64,000 bases of DNA from Micromonospora_J zhanjiangensis (GCF_042650605.1 NZ_JBHSBN010000028.1:17319-81318), one strand, 5' to 3'. Shown: positions 1 through 7,970, counted from the stretch's first letter. A program made the numbers and translations. Notes: generated by a model not told the origin, from the sequence alone.

Positions 1-61
1 ACCCGCTGGTGGCGGCGGGTGCCGTCGTCGGCCGGCGGCGCCGGCTCAAGGAGTGTGTCCC

Positions 62-904
62 ATGGCGAACGAACGACGACTCGCGATCGATCCGCCGGAG
101 CGCAGCGCCGCCGAGCGGGTCGGCCCGCACCTGCTCGGTCGGGTCTACCGTCCCGATCCCCGGGACTGGAGCCTGGACCGGCTGCTGGAGATCGCCGAGC
201 CCGACGAGGCCGTCCTGCAGCGGACGGTCGAGCAGGTGCTGCGGGAGACCCCGTACTTTTCGGACTGGCGGTCGTACCTGGTCTTCTGGCGGTGGTTGCG
301 CAAGCACCGCCCGCCGGTGCCGCCCGGCCCCACGCCGCCGCCGCCCACCGACGCCGCGCCGGCCTGGGAGCTGAAGATCCAACTGGACCAGGCGGACACC
401 CCGCACTGCGTGGGCTTCGGCTGGTCCGGCTGGGTGGACGCCGCACCGGTCGAGGGCGAGTACCAGAACGCCGACGGGCACGCCCTCTACTACGAGTGCA
501 AGGTGATCGACGGTGAACCGCGGGCGGAAAACGGTTCCACCGTCCGGTCCGGGGCGCTCGCCGTACGGGCCCGGGGACGGTTGGCGGCGTTCGCCTTCGC
601 CACCACGCTCGGCGAGATCGACGACTGGGTGAACAAGCAGGGCTCCGTGGTGGTCGGCACGAACTGGACCGACGACATGTTCCACCCGGACGCCAAGGGA
701 CTGGTAAAGCCCACCGGCGCGGTGGCCGGCGGCCACTGCTACCTGCTGATCGACAAGATCGACGCGGAGGACGCCTACCTGTTCCAGAACTCCTGGGGCG
801 CGACCTGGGGCGCCAAGGGCCGGTTCACGATGAAGCGGAGCGACTTCGAAAGCCTGTTGCACGCCGACGGCGAGGCGTGTTGCGCCGTCGAGCTCCCGCG
901 CTGA
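62..904 (+). CDS. papain-like (C1 family) cysteine peptidase, cytoplasmic
   Basis: A 280-residue protein with a recognisable papain-type active site: Gln110 six residues before Cys116 (QADTPHCVGFGWSGW), His225 in GGHCYLLID and Asn243 in QNSWGATWG. The Q/C spacing equals the papain oxyanion-hole Gln and nucleophile spacing. No signal peptide is visible, and residues 1-100 replace a classical propeptide with a charged, Pro-rich segment. The ATG is chosen because AAGGAG lies 8 nt upstream; a GTG nine bases earlier would overlap that ribosome site. The next gene encodes a chagasin-like inhibitor of exactly this enzyme class, which supports an active protease. The substrate is unknown. Confidence 0.8.
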   Translation: MANERRLAIDPPERSAAERVGPHLLGRVYRPDPRDWSLDRLLEIAEPDEAVLQRTVEQVLRETPYFSDWRSYLVFWRWLRKHRPPVPPGPTPPPPTDAAPAWELKIQLDQADTPHCVGFGWSGWVDAAPVEGEYQNADGHALYYECKVIDGEPRAENGSTVRSGALAVRARGRLAAFAFATTLGEIDDWVNKQGSVVVGTNWTDDMFHPDAKGLVKPTGAVAGGHCYLLIDKIDAEDAYLFQNSWGATWGAKGRFTMKRSDFESLLHADGEACCAVELPR

Positions 905-919
905 GCCACCGGCGACGGC

Positions 920-1246
920 ATGGCGCGACGCGATCTGGACCGGGCCGGCGCCGGGCAGCGACACCAGGTCACCGCCGGTGACCTGGTGATCCTCCGGTTG
1001 CCCGAGACGCCCACCTCCGGCTACCGGTGGGCGCTCGACGGGTACGACCCGGACGTGCTCCGGCTCGCCGGTGACGAGTTCCGCCCGGCGGCCGGCTCCG
1101 CGCTGGGCGGGGGTGGCGAGCGGGAGTTCCGGTTCAGCGTCGTCGGCGCGGGCAGTTCCCCGCTGCGACTGGCCCGGCGACGGGCCTGGGCGGGTGCCGG
1201 CGGCGCGGCGGAGCAGTTCGAGGCGACGATCGAGGCCACCGACTGA
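920..1246 (+). CDS. chagasin-type (I42) cysteine peptidase inhibitor
   Basis: A 108-residue protein with the three inhibitory loops of the chagasin/I42 family: an NPTTG-like loop (ETPTSGYRW, residues 29-37), a Gly-rich loop before a beta strand (GGGGEREFRF, 63-72) and an RPW-like loop (RRRAWAG, 86-92). It lacks a signal peptide, unlike many family members, so it should act in the same compartment as the peptidase whose stop codon is 15 nt upstream. The pair probably forms a protease-antidote unit in one operon. The loop assignment is read by eye; the family call is fairly secure. Confidence 0.75.
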   Translation: MARRDLDRAGAGQRHQVTAGDLVILRLPETPTSGYRWALDGYDPDVLRLAGDEFRPAAGSALGGGGEREFRFSVVGAGSSPLRLARRRAWAGAGGAAEQFEATIEATD

Positions 1247-1444
1247 CCGACCGCCCCACCCGCGGATGTCGGGTGAAGAAAATCCACGTCCGGTTGAACC
1301 TTCCGGCCCTCGGATCCGAACCACATGGTTGGAGCACGTGAGGACGGGTCTCGATGCCGGTGCGCCCGTCCGGCCGCGCCCGGCCCTGTCCGGCCGGTCG
1401 GCCCGCTCCGCCTGGTACGTACCGGCAGGCGAAGGGACACCGGG

Positions 1445-2488
1445 GTGACTCGTAGGGCGCTGTTGCTGGTCCGTACCGCGATCGTCGGAGCCGCGGTGGC
1501 CTGCGCGACGGCCCTCGCCGCCCCGGCCTGGGCGGACGTCGCGATCACCCCGAACTTCGCGGTACGCGGGGACGCGGCCAAGGTGACCTTCCGGGTCAGC
1601 GACACCCGGCCGGGGGCGTACACCACCAAGGTGGAGCTGCGCTTCCCGGCGGACGTACCGGTCGCCGAGGTGTACCCGCTGTCCGTGCCGGACTGGGCGC
1701 CGCAGATGACCACCCGCACCCTCGACAACCCCATCGGCGGGCTGCACCAGGGTGCCACCAGCACGGTCACCTCCGCGGTCATCTGGACCCGGGCCGGCGC
1801 CGGTCGCCCGGGTGGCGCCGCCGACCTGACCATCTCGATGGGGCCGATACCGCAGCGCGACCGGCTGACGTTCACGCTCCTGCAGACCTACTCCGACGGC
1901 ACGGTGGCCACCTTCGGCGACCCGGTGGCGGGCGCGCCGGAGCCCGCCGGCCCGGCGCCGGTGCTGACCCTGCTGGTCGGCCCGGATCCGGTGCACGGTG
2001 ACGGAGAGCAGCACGCCGGCGGTCACAGCGGAACCGGTACCGCCGACGACGCGGCGGCGGCTCCGGTGGACGAGGCCGCCGCGTCGACCGACGACGGATC
2101 CGGCCTGAGCGGCGGCGAGTTGCTGGCCATGGGGCTGGCCGGCGGCGTCGCGGCGGGCCTCGCCCTGGGCGCGGTCGCGATCTCCGTCACCCGGCGCCGT
2201 GCCCTCGCCACCGCCGGCCCGCAGCCGTCCGCCGCCACCGCTGACACCCTCGCCCCGACCGACGGGACGCCCGCCGCCGCGACAAGGCACGCCACCGACG
2301 GGAAGTCCGCCGCAGCCGAGCACAGCACCGCCGACGCGAATTCCGTCTCGGGTGAGAAGAGCGGTGCGGACCTGCAGTCCGGTGTCGACGAGGGCAGTGC
2401 CGTCCCTCGGGACAAGGCGGCCATCGACGGCACACCCTCCGCCCCACGCCGCGCCTGGCGCCTGCGGGAGCCGGCTACTCGCCCCTGA
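1445..2488 (+). CDS. YcnI-like (DUF1775) membrane-anchored protein with long C-terminal tail
   Basis: The GTG at 1445, preceded by AAGGGA, gives a 347-residue protein: signal peptide ending in APAWA, a YcnI/DUF1775 domain (about residues 30-180, with SVPDWAP, a central tryptophan segment and QTYSDGTVATFGDP), an acidic linker, one membrane helix (LLAMGLAGGVAAGLALGAVA) and an Ala/Thr/Ser-rich tail of about 110 residues. YcnI domains bind copper through a brace that uses the mature N-terminal His; here the first mature residue appears to be Asp (WA-DVAITP), so copper binding may be altered or lost. The role is outer-face, possibly metal related. Confidence 0.7.
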   Translation: MTRRALLLVRTAIVGAAVACATALAAPAWADVAITPNFAVRGDAAKVTFRVSDTRPGAYTTKVELRFPADVPVAEVYPLSVPDWAPQMTTRTLDNPIGGLHQGATSTVTSAVIWTRAGAGRPGGAADLTISMGPIPQRDRLTFTLLQTYSDGTVATFGDPVAGAPEPAGPAPVLTLLVGPDPVHGDGEQHAGGHSGTGTADDAAAAPVDEAAASTDDGSGLSGGELLAMGLAGGVAAGLALGAVAISVTRRRALATAGPQPSAATADTLAPTDGTPAAATRHATDGKSAAAEHSTADANSVSGEKSGADLQSGVDEGSAVPRDKAAIDGTPSAPRRAWRLREPATRP

Positions 2489-2961
2489 CGCCGGCCGACG
2501 CGGTGATGGCCGCCGCCCAGCGGCGGGCCGCGACCAGTCCGGCGGGCGTGGCCGAGCCCGGCGTGCAGGTGGCCGAGGGCCTCCCAGCCGGCGGTGATCG
2601 CGCCTTTCCAGGGCACCGCCCACCGGCGTAGGCCGGGGAGGTCGGCGAGGTTGCCGTGGGTCCGGTCGGCCGAGGCGATGGCGGCCAGCACGGCCTGGCG
2701 TAGGTCCTCCATGGCGCCGGCCGCTCCCGTGACCGCGAGCGTCTGTGGCGTCGGCGCGGTGGTTCCGACCGGTAGGTCCGGGCGGCTGTAGGTGCGGGCC
2801 TGGTCGCGCGCGGCGGTCAGTGCCTCGCAGGGGCCGGGCCGTCCGCAGGCGACGCAGAGACCGGTGTACGAGGAGGTGGTGTGCGTGTCGATCGTCTGTT
2901 GCGCTTCGGCGAACCGCTGGTCGGCGTAGTCGACGAGGTCGGTGGGGGACAGGCCGGTCAC
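2475..2961 (-). pseudogene. small CxxCGxPxxC protein, frameshifted near its 3' end
   Basis: Translation from the GTG at 2961 (GGAGG just upstream) gives a protein with a Cys cluster (LCVACGRPGPC, about residues 35-45) and an Ala-rich helical C-terminal part. In the starting frame it runs on through the antisense of the upstream-strand YcnI-like gene. A shift by one base near 2530-2570 instead gives ATPAGLVAARRWAAAITAS and a stop at 2475, with much stronger G/C third positions. I therefore read a +1 frameshift (mutation, sequencing error or programmed). The GTG overlaps the stop of the preceding gene (GTGA). Function unknown; the cysteines suggest metal binding. Confidence 0.5.
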
Positions 2962-3149
2962 AAGCCCTCCTTCACGAGTTGGGCGAAGCGCACCTCGTCG
3001 CACGGGTAGTCCTCACCGCAGGCACAGACCAGCCGGGCGACGGCCCGCGGCGGATGGGCGGCCAGGACGAACTCCGCGTCGTCGAGATCCTGTTGGGAGG
3101 GGATGGCGTCGTCGGGCTGGTCGGGTTCGGCGAGAGGAGTGGGGCTCAC
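2958..3149 (-). CDS. small hypothetical protein with CxCGxxYPC motif
   Basis: 63 residues, GTG start with GGAGGT 8 nt upstream. An acidic N-terminal half (LAEPDQPDDAIPSQQDLDDAE) is followed by VCACGEDYPCDEVRFAQLV. The spacing of cysteines resembles that of the next gene (CVACGRPGPC), to which it is coupled by a GTGA overlap, so the two may be distantly related metal-binding partners. Its promoter region is shared with the divergent HTH gene at 3298. Function not recognised. Confidence 0.55.
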   Translation of the reverse strand: MSPTPLAEPDQPDDAIPSQQDLDDAEFVLAAHPPRAVARLVCACGEDYPCDEVRFAQLVKEGL

Positions 3150-3238
3150 CGGTGATTACCTCCGTGGATGCGTCGTCATTCCAGAGGTTGTGCTCGGTGG
3201 AACGGCTGCTCTACAGCCACCATGCCCTCTCAGACCTA

Positions 3239-3276
3239 ATAGTGTCAAGTTGTATAGGTGTCAAACATGACACTAT
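3239..3276. promoter_or_regulatory. candidate operator with three GTGTCA half-sites
   Basis: ATAGTGTCA (3239-3247) and TGACACTAT (3268-3276) form a perfect 9-bp inverted repeat. A third half-site, GTGTCA at 3258-3263, forms a compact palindrome with the right arm (GTGTCA-AACA-TGACAC). It sits between divergent genes starting at 3149 and 3298, in an unusually AT-rich stretch, as expected for an operator controlling both. The binding protein is not known; the HTH protein at 3298 is one candidate. Confidence 0.6.
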
Positions 3277-3297
3277 CGGTCCGCATAGCGTCGGATC

Positions 3298-3507
3298 ATG
3301 GTTCGGAGGCTGTACGGCTCGGCGGAGCTTCAGGAGCGTCTCGGCGTATCCCGCGCGCGCGTCGTGCAGATCACGAGCCGGCCTGACTTCCCCGCACCCT
3401 TCGACCGCCTGGCTGGGGGCACGGTGTGGTTGGTCGAGGACGTGGAGGCGTGGATCGCGGTGCACCGACCCCACCAGGCGCGTGGCGTCAACCCCGACGA
3501 GGCCTGA
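3298..3507 (+). CDS. small AlpA/MerR-like helix-turn-helix protein
   Basis: 69 residues. An N-terminal winged-helix/HTH of the AlpA or MerR-like type (LYGSAELQERLGVSRARVVQITSRPDFPAP) is followed by the strand segment GGTVWLVEDVEAWIAVHRP. This layout is typical of excisionase-like and small regulatory proteins that choose DNA sites in actinobacterial mobile elements, but no integrase or att site is visible here. No clear ribosome site precedes the ATG. It is transcribed away from the two Cys-motif small genes across the GTGTCA operator. Confidence 0.65.
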   Translation: MVRRLYGSAELQERLGVSRARVVQITSRPDFPAPFDRLAGGTVWLVEDVEAWIAVHRPHQARGVNPDEA

Positions 3508-3537
3508 TCGGAATCAGCCACAGCGACGTCGTTCGGG

Positions 3538-3606
3538 AAGCAGCAAAATCCCTGACATTGCTGCTTCGGGGCGTGGTCGATGCAGCAAAGCCCCCGACAT
3601 TGTCGG
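3538..3606. repeat. paired 21-bp direct repeats, each forming a hairpin
   Basis: Two copies of a 21-bp element (3540-3560 and 3582-3602, 18 of 21 positions equal, 42-bp register) begin GCAGCAAA and end GACATTG. The first lies in a perfect 9-bp inverted repeat AAGCAGCAA/TTGCTGCTT (3538-3546, 3558-3566). The second runs into the palindrome CCGACA-T-TGTCGG (3594-3606). They lie between the convergent HTH gene and the Lrp-type regulator, so they may terminate transcription or bind a protein. Confidence 0.55.
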
Positions 3607-3642
3607 AATCCCCGCCCCGGCGGCCCGCGCGCTGCCGTGCGG

Positions 3643-4185
3643 TCAGGGCCAGGGGGTTTCGACGCCGTCGAATTCCTCGAAGACGAGCCAGGTACGGGTC
3701 GACAGCACGCCGGGGATGCCCTGCACCTGGTTGAGGACCAGGTCCCGCAGGGCCGCGTTGTCCGGCGCCCGGACCAGGGCCAGTACGTCGTGGTCGCCGC
3801 CGAGCAGCGCGGCGTGTTCGATGTAGCGCATCCGGGCCAGCCGGGCGGACACCTCCCGCCAGGTGTTCTGCTCGATGGTCAGGCTGACGTACGCGGAGGT
3901 CATCAACCCGGCCGGCTCCGGGGCGATCCGGGCCCGGAAGCCGGTGATCACCCCGTCGGCGATCAGGCGTTCCACCCGGGCGTAGGCGTTGGTGCGGGAG
4001 ATGTGGATCCGTTCGGCGAGGGTCCGGATCGAGGTGCGTCCGTCCCGGACCAGGGCGTCCAGGATCCGCCGGTCCACCTCGTCGAGGGGCCGGGCCGGGC
4101 CAACCGGTCGGCCCGGATCCGGCGGGCGGGCCGATCGTCCGGCGCCGGCCGGGTTTGCGGCCTCCGGCCGGGGCTCCTGGCTCAC
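3643..4185 (-). CDS. bkdR: Lrp/AsnC family regulator, BkdR-like
   Basis: 180 residues: a Pro/Ala-rich N-terminal extension, an AsnC-type HTH (DEVDRRILDALVRDGRTSIRTLAERIHISRTNAYARVERL cut around residues 34-75) and a C-terminal RAM-type sensing domain (GGDHDVLALVRA, VLSTRTWLVFEE). It is divergent from the branched-chain 2-oxoacid dehydrogenase genes, the classic position of BkdR, with CATCCG/CGGATG half-sites between them. It probably senses a branched-chain amino or keto acid. The gene symbol rests on family plus context. Confidence 0.8.
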   Translation of the reverse strand: MSQEPRPEAANPAGAGRSARPPDPGRPVGPARPLDEVDRRILDALVRDGRTSIRTLAERIHISRTNAYARVERLIADGVITGFRARIAPEPAGLMTSAYVSLTIEQNTWREVSARLARMRYIEHAALLGGDHDVLALVRAPDNAALRDLVLNQVQGIPGVLSTRTWLVFEEFDGVETPWP

Positions 4186-4204
4186 TAAAGGCCCTCCTCA
4201 CGGT

Positions 4205-4245
4205 CATCCGTCCCACCTTCGCGACGGATGTTGAGCAAACATCCG
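4205..4245. promoter_or_regulatory. candidate BkdR/Lrp binding sites
   Basis: Three half-sites lie between bkdR and bkdA. CATCCGTC (4205-4212) pairs with GACGGATG (4223-4230), and CGGATGTT (4225-4232) pairs with AACATCCG (4238-4245) across 5 nt. Spaced repeats of this kind fit a multimeric Lrp-type protein regulating both divergent transcripts. Confidence 0.55.
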
Positions 4246-4290
4246 CCAGCCGTGAGCATAGGCCCACCACATGTCCAGGAGGTCCTTGCC

Positions 4291-5484
4291 GTGACGACCA
4301 CACCCCAGGCGGTCCGCAGGCCATCCCCGCCCGGTCCGGAGGCCACCGCCGCCGGTCCCGAGTCGACCACCACCGCGCCGGCCGATCGGGTGGCGGCGCT
4401 GCTGCCGCACGCCGAACCGGTCCGGCTGCTCGACGAGTCCGGCCGCCGGGTCCCGGGCCCGGCCGAATACGCCGAACCGTCCCCCGAGACGCTCCGCGAG
4501 CTGTACCGCCGGATGGTGGTCGGCCGCCGGTTCGACCTGCAGTCGACCGCGTTGACCAAGCAGGGCCGGCTCGCCGTCTACCCGTCCGCCCGGGGCCAGG
4601 AGGCATGTCAGGTGGCCGGGGTGATGGCGGTCCGGGACACCGACTGGGTGTTCCCGACCTACCGCGAGTCGATGGCGCTGGTCGCCCGGGGGATCGACCC
4701 GGTCGAGGTGCTGACCCTGCTGCGCGGCGACTGGCACTGCGGGTACGACTCCGCCGCGCGGCGCACCGCGCCGCAGTGCACCCCCCTCGCGACCCAGACC
4801 GTGCACGCCGCCGGGCTCGCCTACGGCGAGGCGCACCAGGGCCGGGACACCGTCGCGCTGGCGTTCATCGGCGACGGCGCCACCAGCGAGGGCGACTTCC
4901 ACGAGGGGGTCAACTTCGCCGCCGTGTTCCGGGCACCGGTGGTGTTCTTCGTGCAGAACAACCGGTACGCCATCAGCGTGCCGCTGTCCCGGCAGACGGC
5001 GGCGCCGGCCCTGTCGTACAAGGGTGTCGGCTACGGCATCGCCAGTGAGCAGGTGGACGGCAACGACCCGGTCGCCGTGCTGGCCGTGCTGAACCGGGCG
5101 GTGGAGCACGCCCGGTCGGGCAACGGTCCGTTCCTGGTGGAGGCGCACACCTACCGGATGGAACCGCACACCAACGCCGACGACGCCAGCCGTTACCGGG
5201 ACGCCGACGAGGTGGCGGCCTGGGTGGGGCGGGACCCGATCGCCCGGCTGGAGACGTACCTGCGCGGGGTCGGTGCGCTGGACGACGCCGAGGTCGAGGC
5301 GGTCCGCGCCGAGGCCGAGGCGTTCGCCGCGGACCTGCGTACCCGGATGAACGCCGAACCGACGGTGGACCCGCTGTCGCTGTTCGCGCACGTCTACGCG
5401 GAGCCGACGCCGCAACTGGTCGAGCAGCGGGAGCAGGTCCAGGCCGAGCTGGCGGCCGCCCGGGACGAGGAGGGGGACGCCTGA
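4291..5484 (+). CDS. bkdA: branched-chain 2-oxoacid dehydrogenase E1 alpha subunit
   Basis: 397 residues from the GTG with AGGAGG 8 nt upstream (an ATG at 4228 would lie in the operator region and has no ribosome site). Thiamine diphosphate-binding motif GDGATSEGDFHEGVNF starts near residue 194 and ends in NN at 223-224. SYKGVGYG and YRMEPHTNADDASRYR match E1 alpha of branched-chain rather than pyruvate complexes. With the next two genes it decarboxylates 2-oxo acids of Val, Leu and Ile, giving acyl-CoA starters for branched fatty acids or polyketides. E3 (lipoamide dehydrogenase) is not in the window. Confidence 0.88.
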   Translation: MTTTPQAVRRPSPPGPEATAAGPESTTTAPADRVAALLPHAEPVRLLDESGRRVPGPAEYAEPSPETLRELYRRMVVGRRFDLQSTALTKQGRLAVYPSARGQEACQVAGVMAVRDTDWVFPTYRESMALVARGIDPVEVLTLLRGDWHCGYDSAARRTAPQCTPLATQTVHAAGLAYGEAHQGRDTVALAFIGDGATSEGDFHEGVNFAAVFRAPVVFFVQNNRYAISVPLSRQTAAPALSYKGVGYGIASEQVDGNDPVAVLAVLNRAVEHARSGNGPFLVEAHTYRMEPHTNADDASRYRDADEVAAWVGRDPIARLETYLRGVGALDDAEVEAVRAEAEAFAADLRTRMNAEPTVDPLSLFAHVYAEPTPQLVEQREQVQAELAAARDEEGDA

Positions 5485-6503
5485 TGGCACCGGTGACGAT
5501 GGCGAAGGCGCTGAACGCCGCGCTGCGCGACGCGATGGCCGACGACGACCGGGTGGTGGTGTTCGGCGAGGACGTCGGCCAGCTCGGCGGCGTCTTCCGG
5601 ATCACCGACGGGCTGCTGGCGGCCTACGGGGACACCCGCTGCTTCGACACGCCGCTGGCCGAGGCCGGCATCGTCGGCTTCGCGGTCGGGATGGCGATGT
5701 CCGGGCTGCGCCCGGTGGTGGAGATGCAGTTCGACGCGTTCGCCTACCCCGCCTTCGAGCAGATCGCCTCGCACGTGGCGAAGCTGCGCAACCGGACCCG
5801 GGGCGCGCTGAGCGTGCCGATCGTGATCCGGGTGCCGTACGCGGGTGGCATCGGCGGCGTGGAGCACCACTGCGACTCCAGCGAGGCGTACTACGCGCAC
5901 ACCCCGGGGCTGAAGGTGGTCACCCCGGCGACGGTGGACGACGCGTACTCGCTGTTGCGGGCGGCGATCGCGGACCCGGACCCGGTGGTGTTCATGGAGC
6001 CGAAGAAGCTCTACTTCTCGGTGGCCGAGGCCGAGCTGCCGGTCGACACCGAGCCGTTCGGCCGGGCCGTGATCCGCCGGCCCGGCCGGGACGCGACCCT
6101 GGTGGCGTACGGGCCGTCGGTGCCGGTGGCGCTGGAGGCCGCCGCGGCCGCCACCGACGAGGGCTGGGACCTGGAGGTGGTCGACCTGCGCACGATCGTG
6201 CCGTTCGACGACGCCACGGTGGTCGAGTCGGTCCGCCGCACCGGTCGGTGCGTCGTGATCCAGGAGGCGCAGGGCTTCGCCGGGGTGGGCGCCGAGATCG
6301 CCGCGCGGGTGCAGGAGCGCTGCTTCCACTCGCTGCACGCCCCGGTGCTGCGGGTCAGCGGGCTGGACATCCCGTACCCGGCGCCGAAGCTGGAACACGT
6401 GCACCTGCCCGGCGTCGACCGGGTACTGGACGCGGTGGCCCGACTGCAGTGGGACGACCGGCCGGACACCCGGTGGCTGTCGGACGCGGCGGTGGCGGCA
6501 TGA
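5484..6503 (+). CDS. bkdB: branched-chain 2-oxoacid dehydrogenase E1 beta subunit
   Basis: 339 residues, full length for E1 beta. The ATG overlaps the E1 alpha stop (TGATG). Transketolase-type pyrimidine-binding domain in the N-terminal half (VVVFGEDVGQLGGVFRITDGL, FDTPLAEAGIVGFAVGMA, MQFDAFAYPAFEQI) and a C-terminal transketolase domain (VAYGPSVPVALEAA, VVDLRTIVPFDD). GGIGGVEHHCDSSEAYY is typical of the alpha2beta2 2-oxoacid dehydrogenases. It completes the heterotetrameric E1 with the upstream gene. Confidence 0.9.
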   Translation: MAPVTMAKALNAALRDAMADDDRVVVFGEDVGQLGGVFRITDGLLAAYGDTRCFDTPLAEAGIVGFAVGMAMSGLRPVVEMQFDAFAYPAFEQIASHVAKLRNRTRGALSVPIVIRVPYAGGIGGVEHHCDSSEAYYAHTPGLKVVTPATVDDAYSLLRAAIADPDPVVFMEPKKLYFSVAEAELPVDTEPFGRAVIRRPGRDATLVAYGPSVPVALEAAAAATDEGWDLEVVDLRTIVPFDDATVVESVRRTGRCVVIQEAQGFAGVGAEIAARVQERCFHSLHAPVLRVSGLDIPYPAPKLEHVHLPGVDRVLDAVARLQWDDRPDTRWLSDAAVAA

Positions 6504-7951
6504 CCGCCGGCACCACCCAGGTCTTCCTGCTGCCCGACCTGGGGGAAGGGCTGACCGAGGCGGAGATCGTCGAATGGCGGGTCGCCGTCGGTGACCTGGT
6601 CGAGGTCGACCAGGCGGTGGTCGAGGTGGAGACCGCCAAGGCCGTCGTGGACGTGCCCTGCCCGTACGCCGGGCGGGTGGTCGCCCTGCACGGCACACCC
6701 GGGCAGGCGCGGCCGGTCGGCCAGCCGCTGATCACGATCGAACCGGTCGACGGCGGTGACGGCGCGGCGCCGGAACCGCCCGGGCACGCCACCTACCGAA
6801 AGGAGGAGCGGGCCGGGTCGGGCAACGTGCTGATCGGCTACGGCACCGGGCACGGTCCGGGGCGGCGCCGCCGGGCCCGGGTGGGGACGCTCGCGGGGCG
6901 GCACCCCGGGTCCGTACCAGTCGATCCGCCGCCGCGCCGGATCGACCGGCTCCCGGCCATGCCGGTGGCCTCCGGCGGCGCCGGGGACGCGGCACCGCCG
7001 GCCGGCGACGCCGCCGGGGCGCCGCTGGTGATCTCCCCGCTGGTCCGCCGGTTGGCCCGGGAGCGGGGCATCGACGTACGGGTGGTGCGCGGCACCGGTC
7101 CCGGCGGGATGATCCGGCGCGGCGACATCGACGCGGCCCTGGTCGCCCGGGACGTCCTCGCCGCGCCGGGCGTCCGCGCCGCCGGGGCGGACCCCGACGG
7201 TACGGCCGGAGCGGGCGACGCGGCCCGGGGCGGGTTCCCGACCGGCGACGCCGACGTGGTCATCCCGCTGCGTGGGGTGCGCAAGACGATCGCGGACAAG
7301 CTCGCCCGCTCCCGGCGGGAGATCCCCGAGGTCACCATCTGGGTCGACGTGGACGCCACCGCGCTGCTGGCGACCCGCGCCGAGATCAACGTGGCCCGGC
7401 CCGACCGGCCCGACCGGCCGGTCGGCGTGCTGGCCCTGCTGGCCCGGATCTGCGTCTCCGGTCTGCGGCGCTTCCCGCAGCTCAACGCCCGGGTCGACAC
7501 CGAGCGGCAGCAGATCGTCCAGTCCGGCGCGATCCATCTCGGCATCGCCGCGCAGACCGACCGGGGGCTGCTGGTGCCGGTGATCCCGGACGCCGGCCGG
7601 CTGACCACCTGGGAACTGGCCGACGCGCTGGCCGAGACCACGGCGGCGGCCCGGGCCGGCTTGCTGCCGCCCGCGCGGCTGACCGGCGGCACGTTCACGC
7701 TGAACAATTACGGCGTGTTCGGGGTGGACGGCTCCACCCCGATCATCAACCATCCGGAGGCGGCGCTGCTCGGGGTGGGCCGTATCGTCGACAAGCCGTG
7801 GGTGGTGGACGGGCAGCTCGCCGTCCGCAAGGTGACCCAGCTCAGCCTCACCTTCGACCACCGGGTCTGCGACGGCGGGGTGGCCGGCGGTTTTCTGCGG
7901 CACGTGGCGGACCGCGTCGAACGCCCGGCCCTGCTGATCGCCGACGCCTGA
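6500..7951 (+). CDS. bkdC: dihydrolipoamide acyltransferase E2 of the branched-chain complex
   Basis: 483 residues, ATGA overlap with E1 beta. One lipoyl domain (residues 3-82) with the lipoylated Lys47 in VETAKAVVDVP; a peripheral subunit-binding domain near 174-213 (ISPLVRRLARERGIDVRVV); a C-terminal acyltransferase domain with the catalytic HRVCDG near residue 454 (SLTFDHRVCDGG). The linker between lipoyl and binding domains is Arg/Gly/Pro-rich rather than the usual Ala-Pro. It transfers acyl groups to CoA. A strong hairpin follows the stop. Confidence 0.92.
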   Translation: MTAGTTQVFLLPDLGEGLTEAEIVEWRVAVGDLVEVDQAVVEVETAKAVVDVPCPYAGRVVALHGTPGQARPVGQPLITIEPVDGGDGAAPEPPGHATYRKEERAGSGNVLIGYGTGHGPGRRRRARVGTLAGRHPGSVPVDPPPRRIDRLPAMPVASGGAGDAAPPAGDAAGAPLVISPLVRRLARERGIDVRVVRGTGPGGMIRRGDIDAALVARDVLAAPGVRAAGADPDGTAGAGDAARGGFPTGDADVVIPLRGVRKTIADKLARSRREIPEVTIWVDVDATALLATRAEINVARPDRPDRPVGVLALLARICVSGLRRFPQLNARVDTERQQIVQSGAIHLGIAAQTDRGLLVPVIPDAGRLTTWELADALAETTAAARAGLLPPARLTGGTFTLNNYGVFGVDGSTPIINHPEAALLGVGRIVDKPWVVDGQLAVRKVTQLSLTFDHRVCDGGVAGGFLRHVADRVERPALLIADA

Positions 7952-7970
7952 CCCGTCCCGGTCCCCAATT

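Noticed and set aside
3298..3507. Remnant of an integrative element (excisionase plus accessory genes)
   Set aside because: The HTH type allows it, but there is no integrase, tRNA or direct-repeat att pair that frames the region, so it is not called a mobile element.
6011..7903. 630-codon minus-strand open frame opposite bkdBC
   Set aside because: Antisense shadow of well-supported E1 beta and E2 genes.
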